From Bog-793 sp050014835 (GTDB lineage Bacteria; Actinomycetota; Acidimicrobiia; Acidimicrobiales; Bog-793): a DNA stretch of 13,542 nt. The notes beneath the pieces were generated by a model. That model made no database searches, had not been told where the DNA came from, and was given only the letters and a program-made list of their open reading frames with translations. Location: the NCBI GenBank assembly GCA_050014835.1, contig JBEKCO010000045.1:1-13542 (forward strand), read 5' to 3'. The translations under genes and the position numbers were made by a program. This document shows positions 1 to 6,780 of this stretch, piece after piece. Numbering within the stretch: the stretch's first letter is position 1; each line of letters begins with the position of its first letter.

Positions 1-548
1 CGACGACTACGACGCCGCCAAAGCTGACGAGAATATCGAAGGTCCTGCGTCGCATTTGTCACCTCTCGGTCTCGTCGGAGTCTCCGACGAGGCTCAATAC
101 CCAGTCGTCGGTTCTGCTGGGCGAGGGTGAGCCTAACGTTCGAGGACCGCTTTCCCGCCGGACGAGCGGAGTGAGCGCAGACACCGGCAGGGGGACCAGA
201 CGACACGCCGTCGTTGCTCGCAGTCGATCTCTGGTTGACGACCCAACCGTTGGCGTGTAGCCATCTCCGCAGCCCAGGCGTCGTCGACAGAGGGTGGGGC
301 GGTGGGACGACGAGTGGACGAGCCGTCAACGCGCGCGGATTTTCGAAGACTCGATCCTTTGTGTGTGACCAGGTCTCGTTCGGTTGAAGTCGGCTCTCGC
401 CCTGGACATACGGAGCGCCGAGCAACATCGTGCGGTACGAGAGGCAGTCGAAATTGACTGACAATCAAAAGGTTGATCACTCAGCACCCTTCGTATCCAC
501 AGATAGATCCCAGCTCAAACGAAGTATCGACCACTCCACCGTTGCCTT

Positions 549-557
549 TGCTACTCT
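549..557 (+). promoter_or_regulatory. Possible extended -10 promoter for the integrase gene
   Basis: TG at 549-550, one base, then TACTCT at 552-557 fits an extended -10 (TGN-TANNNT), 41 nt before the GTG start at 599. No good -35 element is seen 17 nt further up. This is a pattern match only. Confidence 0.3.
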
Positions 558-567
558 GAATGTTGAA

Positions 568-588
568 ATGTAGCCAAGTATGTAGCCA
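568..588 (+). repeat. Two 9-bp direct repeats just upstream of the integrase
   Basis: ATGTAGCCA occurs at 568-576 and again at 580-588, repeating at 12 bp between the putative promoter and the integrase start. Short direct repeats in this position are often arm-type or regulator binding sites of integrases; here that is only a guess. Confidence 0.35.
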
Positions 589-598
589 GTAGATCCGG

Positions 599-1819
599 GT
601 GGCCACCGTGACCGCGAGCACCATTCGATCCAAGCGTCGCAGGCAAGGCGACGGTTCGATCTATCGGCGCCAGGCCGACGGCCGATGGGTCGGCTCGGTC
701 CAGCTCCATAGCCAAGACGGCCATCGCCGTCGCAAGGTCGTCTACGGGAAGTCCGAGGCCGAAGTCGTCGGCAAGGTGAGGCAACTCAACTTCGAGATCT
801 CCCGAGGTCTTCCAACACCGAACAGCCGCATCACCGTCGAAGAGTTGCTCCGCCGCTGGCTGAGCGATGTCGTACCGGGGCGGGTCAGCGCTTCGACGCT
901 CCGCAACTACCGGATCGTCTGCGAGCGGCACGTCATTCCCGTTCTCGGCAGCAAGCGGCTCATCGCGCTGACCCCCACGGATGTGCAAGTGCTCCTCAGC
1001 CAGAAGCAGGAGTCGAGACTTCCGCGCCCCGTCAGCACAAGAAGGGGAGTGGTCGAGCGATCGACGGCAGGTGGATACTCGCCGTGTACGGTCAAGCTCA
1101 TCCGTGGCGTGCTCGGCCAGGCCGTCGGCCAGGCCGAGCGCTGGGGGATGGTTGCCCGAAACGTTGTCGCGCTCACCGAAGGACCCCGAGTTGCCCCATC
1201 CGAGAGTCGCACCCTGACGCCGCAACAGGCCCGCGCGCTTCTCGACGCCGCGAACGGCGAGCGACTGGAGGCAGCGTTCGTTCTGCTGCTCTGCCTCGGC
1301 CTTCGAAAAGGCGAGGTCTTCAGCCTCCGTTGGGCTGACATCGACTTCGACAACAGCGTCGTCACCGTCGGCCCGACCGTTTCTCGAGTGGAGAACAGTC
1401 TTGTCGTCGGCTCTCCGAGGACTGCAAAGAGCCGGCGAGAAGCAAATCTCCCACGACAGGTCGTATCGGCGTTGAGCGCGCATCAGGTCCGCCAATCGGC
1501 CGAACGACTCCTTGCCCGCGACGCCTGGCACGACAACGGCCTCGTCTTCACTACCGAGACGGGCGGGCCCATCGACCCGACGAACTTCCGCAGGATCTTC
1601 GACCGGGTCACGAAGAAGGCGCGTCTGTCCGGTTGGCAGCCCCGCGAGTTGCGTCGCTCTTGTGCCTCGATACTCCGGGCCCAGGGTGTGTCCTCGGAGA
1701 TCGTCGCGCGGGTTCTCGGCTACTCGTCCACCCGCTTCGTGGACGACCACGGCCAAATCCTCGACCCACAGCCTGAGCAGGTCGCCGAAGCGATGAGCGC
1801 GGCCATCTGGGGGGAGTAA
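599..1819 (+). CDS. Tyrosine recombinase/phage-type integrase, catalytic tyrosine missing
   Basis: This is a 406-residue protein of normal integrase length, starting at GTG 599. Residues 15-60 form an arm-binding-type N-terminus (RQGDGSIYRRQADGRW), about 77-190 the helical core-binding domain, and about 204-400 the catalytic domain. Visible active-site positions are Arg236 in GLRKGE, a probable hairpin Lys277 in PRTAKSRR, and Arg352 in PRELRRS. The usual His of HxxR is Arg349, a variant I recall from actinobacterial integrases (PRELRHS). The usual LGHSS is LGYSS (Tyr375). The nucleophilic Tyr expected in the following STRxxxxxYGHL-like segment is absent: the sequence reads STRFVDDHGQIL, with His384 (CAC, 1748-1750) near that place and no Tyr afterwards. 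Strand transfer is therefore probably lost. It may be a dead relic of an integrated element, or a binding-only protein. The family assignment is firm and inactivity is inferred. Confidence 0.88.
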   Translation: MATVTASTIRSKRRRQGDGSIYRRQADGRWVGSVQLHSQDGHRRRKVVYGKSEAEVVGKVRQLNFEISRGLPTPNSRITVEELLRRWLSDVVPGRVSASTLRNYRIVCERHVIPVLGSKRLIALTPTDVQVLLSQKQESRLPRPVSTRRGVVERSTAGGYSPCTVKLIRGVLGQAVGQAERWGMVARNVVALTEGPRVAPSESRTLTPQQARALLDAANGERLEAAFVLLLCLGLRKGEVFSLRWADIDFDNSVVTVGPTVSRVENSLVVGSPRTAKSRREANLPRQVVSALSAHQVRQSAERLLARDAWHDNGLVFTTETGGPIDPTNFRRIFDRVTKKARLSGWQPRELRRSCASILRAQGVSSEIVARVLGYSSTRFVDDHGQILDPQPEQVAEAMSAAIWGE

Positions 1820-2095
1820 CCGAGGCCGCAACGCGGCGTCATCGCGCCCGTCGCCAGAGGTGTCGACGTCGACCCGGCGGATCAGTGATCGGCGTCCGAT
1901 CGTCACGCTCGGGACAATTCCCATGTGATCGACTGGTGGCGGCACACCCGCGACGGACCGAGCGCGGCGCACCGTTCGCGACTGCTCCGGTACGGCATGT
2001 ACGTCAGAATCGACCCCCGTTAGTTCCATTGAATGCTGTGCGGGCATAGGGCGCTTCATTAGCCCTTGGCACAGACACCGCCACCATCCACCGTC
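1820..2095. other. Non-coding stretch after the integrase
   Basis: I recognise no gene in these 276 bases. A 5-bp inverted repeat, GCCGC at 1825-1829 and GCGGC at 1833-1837, lies six bases after the integrase stop but has no T-tract, so it is a poor terminator. A short open stretch ends in RYGMYVRIDPR at a TAG (about 2021-2023); it is too short and matches no family that I know. Confidence 0.4.
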
Positions 2096-2636
2096 ATGCT
2101 CACGGCCCGGAGAGATCCTGTTCGGCGTCCTCGGGATCGCGATGCTCGCCTTGCGGGGGAGGCTCGGGTAAACCGCGAGTAGCGGGGTCCGGCAAATCGA
2201 CCTCGACGACGCCCCCCCCGCAACGTTTTCCAGCGCGCAGGCCGACAGGTACCGGGCGTGCATGCGCTCCCACGGACTGCCCGAGTTCCACAACCCCATC
2301 GTCGCCGGTCGCTCAATCACGTTCACGGTCACACCAGACGAACCCGTGCACTCCCCGCAGTACGTCAGGGCGGAGGCCGCTTGCCGAGATCTGTTGCCGG
2401 CAGGTCTGCCAGTGCCGGGCCAGGCGCTCACCGTCGCTGATCAGGTCCACTACCTCAAAGCAGTCGCTTGCATGCGTGCTCACGGATTCGAGAACTTCCC
2501 GGATCCGAGCTTCACCGATGGGATCGCGCACTCCACACGCCGCCCCCGGGCATCAATCACAACTCGCCGAAGCTCCAAGAAGCGTTTGCGGCTTGCCGGA
2601 AGGCTGCTCCGGTCCGGATTGCCGTACAGCGGTTGA
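2096..2636 (+). pseudogene. Broken lipoprotein with two CMRxHG...PDP repeats
   Basis: The fragments together give a protein of the actinobacterial secreted/lipoprotein family that carries duplicated CMRSHGVPNFPDP and SPQFQAAQKACQxLLP motifs. Unit 1 reads CMRSHGLPEFHNP from 2259, then SPQYVRAEAACRDLLP. Unit 2 reads CMRAHGFENFPDP from 2469, then NSPKLQEAFAACRKAAP, but this last part lies in another frame (2549-2611). Upstream, a hydrophobic run (ILFGVLGIAMLAL, 2115-2153) lies one frame away from CGGGSGKPRVAGSGKSTST (2152-2211), as expected for a signal peptide, lipobox Cys and Ser/Thr linker. At least three frame changes are therefore needed: about 2151 (one extra base), the eight-C run 2212-2219 (one base too few) and the C run near 2543-2547 (one base too few). 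ATG 2096 is a guess for the start. The function of the family is unknown. The repeats are clear; the N-terminal reconstruction is less certain. Confidence 0.75.
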
Positions 2637-2685
2637 GCAACGTCAATCCGGAAGCGGTCCCGTCGATCCGTGTCAACAATCGCCG

Positions 2686-2705
2686 GGTCGGCGACATCCC
2701 CGACC
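2686..2705. terminator. Hairpin between two convergent relic genes
   Basis: GGTCGG (2686-2691) pairs with CCGACC (2700-2705) across an 8-nt loop, between the ends of the convergent lipoprotein and peptidase relics. The placement suits a two-way terminator, but the stem is only 6 bp and no T-tract follows. Confidence 0.3.
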
Positions 2706-2729
2706 GCGTCCGACCGAGGTCTCCGGCAT

Positions 2730-3876
2730 TCACACCCGCGAAGCGCTCCGATAGGCGACCGTGAAGCCGTACGTCCCGAGGGTCGACGGGACAGAGACAC
2801 GCACGCCGTCCTGAACCATGATGTCCTTCGCCCACGCGGTGACCGTGCCGGTGGCGCGCATGTTGCTGAACGTTACGTTCGGCGAGAATTGGCCAAGCGT
2901 GTCCTCCTTGCCCGTGCGCTCGTTCATCGGTGCTTCAACGATCCATTCCTCTGTCGCAGCGAGTCCGAGTAGCTCTTCTCGGTGCTGTAGGTCTGCCCGG
3001 TCGTGGTGTCGGTGAGCGTGATGGACCAGGTCGTGCCGGAAACCTGGTAGATGGTCACCATGCACTCATCGCCGGGAGTGACCGTCAATGGGATCGGAGT
3101 GCTTGCAGCCGGAAGGATCTCCCACCAAGCACCGGTCAGTACGGACTTCGTCGCGGCGTCGTATTCCTCGGTGACGCCGGCCTGAATGAGCGAGGAATTC
3201 GTCGCGCCGTCGATTCCCACCCATTCCGAAGTGAACGTGTCACCCGTGATGGGCGGAGACTGGGCACGTTGAAGTTCCCGATGACCGCTGTAAACGGACC
3301 GCCCTCGAATTCGTATCCCGACCAGTTCGCGGGGTGGTCCGTGCGCGGTGCCGGCGAATACACCGGCAATGACACTGACGCCCTCGCCCTGTGGCGCGAC
3401 GGCTTCGAGGAATCCGTCACCTGCACGGTGAACTGATAGTACCCGGAAGCCGTCGGATCGCCCTGAAGCCTCCCCCCAGGGGGTGAGGGTGATACCCGGA
3501 GGCGGACCCGCGGCTCCGACGACGTGCCACCTGTAGGGAGCAGTCCCTCCCGACGCCACGAGGTCCGCCGAATAAGCAACTCCCACGGTCGCCTTCGCGA
3601 GCGACGTCGTTGTGATGCGCAAGGTTGACGTGCTGGCGTGCTGGCCGCTTCAGGGCGTGATACGTCGAGGCGTCAGCGACCCTCGCGTCCGACGGCAAAC
3701 ACCTGTGCGACGAGGCGTGTCGCAGTGGCCCGGTTGTTCGGGGCGATCCGAATGCCGGAACCGGAGCGCGGTACCGCCGGAGCAGGAGGCGCTCCGACGG
3801 CGATTGCCGCTAGGACGCTCGCGCTCAGTCCTGCGATCAACGACGACCCGAAGCGAGCACGACCTCGATGGCTCAT
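2730..3876 (-). pseudogene. G1 (glutamic, eqolisin-type) peptidase, frameshifted
   Basis: ATG 3876 is preceded by GGGAGG four bases upstream and opens a Sec signal peptide (MSHRGRARFG, a hydrophobic stretch, cleavage near PAPA). Next comes a putative Ig (He_PIG-type) domain: LRITTTSLAKATVGVAYSAD, GGTAPYRW, PPPGITLTP, then, in another frame, PTASGYYQFTVQVTDSSKP. The peptidase domain follows: NWSGYEF...FNVPS, EWVGIDGATNSSLIQAGV, AWWEILP, TVTPGDE and, again in another frame, EEWIVEAP, VTFSNMRATG and a C-terminal beta strand ending in YRSASRV. The catalytic Gln (codon 3184-3182, in LIQAG) and Glu (codon 2936-2934, in WIVEAP) of the G1 family are both preserved. Frame changes fall near 3650-3690, 3470-3490 (C6/G5 runs), 3250-3262 and 2965-2980. 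An intact gene would give an exported, acid-active endopeptidase. It is scored as a pseudogene unless the frameshifts are assembly errors. Confidence 0.85.
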
Positions 3877-3904
3877 CACGCCTCCCACTGAGCGCCAGGC
3901 GCGA

Positions 3905-3936
3905 ATGATAAGTGGCACTATTTCGCGGCGAGTGCC
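3905..3936 (-). promoter_or_regulatory. Promoter with operator-like dyad for the G1 peptidase gene
   Basis: On the minus strand TATCAT (3910 to 3905) is a good -10 hexamer, 28 nt before the ATG, leaving a short leader that contains GGGAGG. Directly upstream lies an inverted repeat, GGCACT at 3914-3919 and AGTGCC at 3931-3936 with an 11-nt centre, covering the region between -10 and -35. That position fits a repressor or activator site. No TTGACA-like -35 is seen, which would agree with activator dependence. The hairpin could instead be part of a terminator. Confidence 0.4.
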
Positions 3937-3951
3937 TTAAGACTTCAACGG

Positions 3952-3978
3952 CTTCTTCGAGCGTCGTCGACGAAGAAG
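3952..3978. terminator. Hairpin downstream of the GT2 gene
   Basis: CTTCTTCG (3952-3959) and CGAAGAAG (3971-3978) form an 8-bp perfect stem with an 11-nt loop, nine bases after the stop of the minus-strand glycosyltransferase gene. No T-run follows on either strand, so it may be a weak intrinsic terminator or an RNA 3'-end stabiliser. Confidence 0.4.
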
Positions 3979-3987
3979 TCGCGTCTA

Positions 3988-4812
3988 CTAATCCTTGGAG
4001 ACGGACGGCTCAGCCTGGGCGGGGCTCGGCGCGTCGACATCACGCCGCTCAGGAAGATTGTGGTTGATGGGAGAAATCTGCAGGTACGGGTACGAGCGGA
4101 TTCGCATCCGCTGCAGGCGGTATTGGACGCAGGTGTGCAGCACGCCGAAGCCGTACTTGATGCTCCTGCGGAGGTTGATCGACGACGCATCGTTCGCGTA
4201 CCGCGTCGGACAAGAGAGCTCACCGATCCTGGCCCCCGCGACCAACGCCTGGGCGATGATCTGGTTGTCGAACACGAAATCGTTCGAGTTCAGCTCGAGC
4301 GGCAAGGCCGCGAGGAGAGCGCGACTGAAAGCTCGGAGTCCCGTGTGGTACTCGGAGAGCCTTTCGCGCATAACCACGTTCTGGAACGTGGTGAGCATGC
4401 GATTGGCGACATACTTGTACCGCGGCATTCCCTCGGCGACGGGATCTTGAGCGAGGACTCTGGAGCCGAGGACGAAGTCGTACTGTCCGTAAGCGATCAT
4501 GGCGGCCATGGCGGGGACGAGAAGCGGGGAGTATTGATAATCCGGGTGGACCATCACGATGATGTCGGCCCCGCGATCGAGCGCCTCCCGATAGCACGTC
4601 TTCTGATTGGCGCCGTAACCGCGGACGGAGCTGTGCTGAACAACCGAAAGTCCGAGGGACTCGGCGAGCTCGATCGTGTTGTCCGCGCTGGCGTCGTCAA
4701 CGAGGATTAGATCGTCGACGATGGAACGGTCGATCTCGTCGGCGGTTCGCTTCAAGGTGAACCCGGCGTTCTGGGCGGGAAGCACGATGGCGATTCGCAT
4801 GCTGTTGAGCAC
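3988..4812 (-). CDS. Family 2 glycosyltransferase (polyprenyl-phosphate sugar synthase-like)
   Basis: This 274-residue soluble GT-A fold enzyme probably transfers a sugar from a nucleotide donor to a lipid phosphate or a glycan on the cytoplasmic side. It shows the GT2 start (IAIVLPAQNAG, 6-17), the nucleotide-binding VDDASADNT (38-46), HPDYQYSP (89-96) in place of the DxD/DGDxQ loop, EYHTGLRAFS (154-163) and NDFVFDNQI (177-185). It has no transmembrane helix and ends in a charged, proline-rich tail. I take GTG 4812 as the start because TACCAT stands exactly 6 nt upstream, as in leaderless actinobacterial genes; ATG 4800 is the alternative and neither has a Shine-Dalgarno sequence. It diverges from a GT-C-like membrane protein, which suggests a shared role in envelope or protein glycosylation. 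GC is lower than in its right-hand neighbour (36 of 60 bases in 4261-4320, against 43 of 60 in 5101-5160), hinting at transfer. Donor and acceptor are unknown. Confidence 0.88.
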   Translation of the reverse strand: MLNSMRIAIVLPAQNAGFTLKRTADEIDRSIVDDLILVDDASADNTIELAESLGLSVVQHSSVRGYGANQKTCYREALDRGADIIVMVHPDYQYSPLLVPAMAAMIAYGQYDFVLGSRVLAQDPVAEGMPRYKYVANRMLTTFQNVVMRERLSEYHTGLRAFSRALLAALPLELNSNDFVFDNQIIAQALVAGARIGELSCPTRYANDASSINLRRSIKYGFGVLHTCVQYRLQRMRIRSYPYLQISPINHNLPERRDVDAPSPAQAEPSVSKD

Positions 4813-4824
4813 CGAGTGATGGTA
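4813..4824 (-). promoter_or_regulatory. Leaderless -10 element of the GT2 gene
   Basis: Read on the minus strand, TACCAT (4824 to 4819) matches TANNNT, with a 6-nt spacer before GTG 4812. The hexamer contains the ATG codon (4819-4821) that is one candidate start of the divergent membrane-protein gene, so the promoter of one gene and the start of the other are the same bases. Confidence 0.5.
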
Positions 4825-6750
4825 ACCGGAGCCGGGCTCCTGCGACGGTCGCCTTGCGGCTGGCTGACCCGCGCCCTCGAGGCGATCGCCGTCCTCGCCT
4901 CACCGGGCGTCTGCTACGCGGTGCTGCGCCTGCGGGGGATGGCACCGGTCCAACTTCCCGACCCGAGCATGCACACGACGTACATCGTCGATCCCCGGGA
5001 CATGTTCACCCGCTATGCGGTGGTGTTCGCCTCGACGGCCCGGTTGCGCGAGGGGGCCCGGGTCGGCTTCCTCGTCCCGGCTCGGGTCGCCTACCTCGCC
5101 TTCGGGGCGGTCGGGGGCTTCTTCGCCTTCCGCTACGTCCTCGCGCTCGTCGCCGTCGTGCCGCTCTACCTCCTCCTGTCCCGCACCCACGGCCGCTGGG
5201 CGGGCGCCGCTGCCATCGCCGTCGTGATGAGCAACCCGGTCTTCGTCACGGCCTGGGGGACCGACTACCCGGACTCGGCGGCGATCTCGTACCTCACCGG
5301 GGGGCTCTGCGCCCTCGTCATGCCGGCCGCCTCCCGCCGCCGTCCCTGGTGGCTCGCCGCGGCGGCGGTGTCGTTCAGTCTCGCGGTCTGGTCGCACGCG
5401 GCGGCGGTCCCGCTCGTTGCCGCCACCCTCGTCGCCTACGCCGTCATTCGCGTGGCCCGGGAGCGGTCGCACCTCGTCCGGGACACGGCCGTGCTCGCCG
5501 GGATGGCCCTCGCCACGACGGGGCTCCTCGTCGTGGCCTCGGGGTTGCTCCTCGGCGAGTACAACTTCATCAGCCTCACCTGGGAGGCGGCGCGTTACCT
5601 TTCGACGCCTGGTCAAGTGGCGGTCTGGCACTCGGCGAACTGGCGCTGGGTCCTCTACGACACCTACCTCCTCGTCCCGCTCGCCGCCCTCGCCGCCTGC
5701 GCCGTCGTCTTCGCCCGCCACGGCCGCCGCCTCGGCACCCCGCAGTCCTTCGCCGGGCTCGCCGCGCTCCTCGCTTTCGGCACGGCGGCCTGGCTGCAGT
5801 TCGTGGGCAACGTGCAGATGGTCGAGATGTTCTACTTCTCCTCGCTGCTCTGGTCGTTCGTCGCCCTGCTCGTCGCGTTCACGCTCGCCGAGATCGCCGC
5901 CCCCTTCGTCGCCGGCGCCGGGGCCCGGGGCAGGCACGCGACGTCCTCCTGGCTGACACCGGCGCGGGCCGTGCGGGCCGTGCGCGCCGTTCTCCCGGCG
6001 CTCCTCGTCCTCGGCGTGGCGCTCGTCTACGAGGCCGATCCCCACGTTCCGGTCATGAAGCCCGGTACGTGGGGCTGGCGCGTCGCCCTGATCGTCATCG
6101 CCGCGGCGCTCGTCTGGCTCGCCGCCACGCGGCTCGCCTGCCGCCCCCGGGTCCGGCGTCTGACCGCGGGGGTGCTGCGCGACGCCGTCCCCCTCGCTGC
6201 GTTCGTCGTCGTCGCCGGCGCGCTGCTCATCCTCACGGTGGCGCACGAGGCGGGGCATCCGCAGCTCCCGAACACGTCGAAGGGCGACATCGTGCCGGCC
6301 TACGCCGCCGCGCTCGGCGGGAGCGACACCGCGTACGTCGACGAGTATCAGGTCGTGAGCGAGCTGTCGGCGTTCGTCGGCCACGCCACCTATGCCGGCG
6401 AGCAGTTGCTCACCTGGTGGCCCGAGAAGGACACTCGCGCCCTGATCGAGCCGATCGGTATGTTCCACGCCGAGTTCAACGCAGTGACAGGGCCCTTCCC
6501 GAATCTCGTCGTGTCGTCCGAGGAAAAGATCGAGTCGCGGCGTCCCGCGGAGGTGTTGCTCATGAGCTTGACCGGAGAGGACTTCTCTAAGGCGGTGACA
6601 TGGCTCGCGCCGTTCGGGTCCGATGTCGTCCGGAAGGGCGTCCTCTCCGGCGGGGGCTTCCACCTCCACGTCTGGCTCATCGATCTCCGGTGCTATCTTC
6701 ACAGGCCGCCAGGTGGACGACCCGCGATCTGCGGGACTTCGCCTGGCTGA
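4816..6750 (+). CDS. Polytopic GT-C-like membrane glycosyltransferase
   Basis: This protein of 644 residues has a hydrophobic profile of about 12-13 membrane helices between residues 14 and 476, followed by a C-terminal region of about 165 residues that is likely outside the cell. After the first helix comes LPDPSMHTTYIVDPRDMF (47-64), where GT-C enzymes (dolichyl/undecaprenyl-phosphate sugar dependent, GT39/GT83-like) carry an acidic catalytic loop; Asp49 and Asp59 are candidates. GTDYPDSAAISYLTGG (148-163) is another loop typical of these proteins. The likely role is transfer of a sugar from a polyprenyl-phosphate carrier to an exported acceptor, possibly supplied by the divergent GT2 enzyme. 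GTG 4816 or ATG 4819 are the possible starts; neither has a Shine-Dalgarno or a leaderless -10, and both lie inside the GT2 promoter. High GC, with strong C/G at third positions, supports this frame over two long overlapping frames. The exact substrate cannot be read from the sequence. Confidence 0.82.
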   Translation: MMVTGAGLLRRSPCGWLTRALEAIAVLASPGVCYAVLRLRGMAPVQLPDPSMHTTYIVDPRDMFTRYAVVFASTARLREGARVGFLVPARVAYLAFGAVGGFFAFRYVLALVAVVPLYLLLSRTHGRWAGAAAIAVVMSNPVFVTAWGTDYPDSAAISYLTGGLCALVMPAASRRRPWWLAAAAVSFSLAVWSHAAAVPLVAATLVAYAVIRVARERSHLVRDTAVLAGMALATTGLLVVASGLLLGEYNFISLTWEAARYLSTPGQVAVWHSANWRWVLYDTYLLVPLAALAACAVVFARHGRRLGTPQSFAGLAALLAFGTAAWLQFVGNVQMVEMFYFSSLLWSFVALLVAFTLAEIAAPFVAGAGARGRHATSSWLTPARAVRAVRAVLPALLVLGVALVYEADPHVPVMKPGTWGWRVALIVIAAALVWLAATRLACRPRVRRLTAGVLRDAVPLAAFVVVAGALLILTVAHEAGHPQLPNTSKGDIVPAYAAALGGSDTAYVDEYQVVSELSAFVGHATYAGEQLLTWWPEKDTRALIEPIGMFHAEFNAVTGPFPNLVVSSEEKIESRRPAEVLLMSLTGEDFSKAVTWLAPFGSDVVRKGVLSGGGFHLHVWLIDLRCYLHRPPGGRPAICGTSPG

Positions 6751-6780
6751 GCGGTGACGACGTTGCCGAGTTCCGGTGAG

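Larger units (their letters stand above)
1..598. other. Gene-poor stretch upstream of the integrase
   Basis: I see no convincing gene in these 598 bases. On the plus strand a frame is open from the window edge to a TGA at 128-130 and another to a TAG near 256, but neither has a recognisable motif or the strong third-position GC of the real genes further on, so either could be chance or the tail of a gene to the left. A 115-codon minus-strand frame (133-480) begins MINLLIVSQF but then becomes an arginine- and serine-rich string without domain signatures. No tRNA gene or obvious att core is visible. The heptamer GTAGCCA occurs at 257-263, 570-576 and 582-588, which might be integrase arm sites or chance. 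Confidence 0.5.

Noticed and set aside
133..480. 115-codon minus-strand frame as a small gene
   Set aside because: There is no ribosome site, motif or coding-like base usage that I can point to; it may be real but cannot be supported.
551..2431. 626-codon minus-strand frame opposite the integrase
   Set aside because: It is long only because high GC keeps the antisense frame open; it has no domain motif and runs through both the integrase and the relic lipoprotein.
4854..6702. Two long frames (4854-6590 plus and 4900-6702 minus) overlapping the GT-C-like gene
   Set aside because: Their translations are Arg/Pro/Gly- or Glu/Asp/Arg-rich low-complexity strings, typical of off-frame reading of GC-rich genes; the 4816 frame has membrane helices and sensible motifs.
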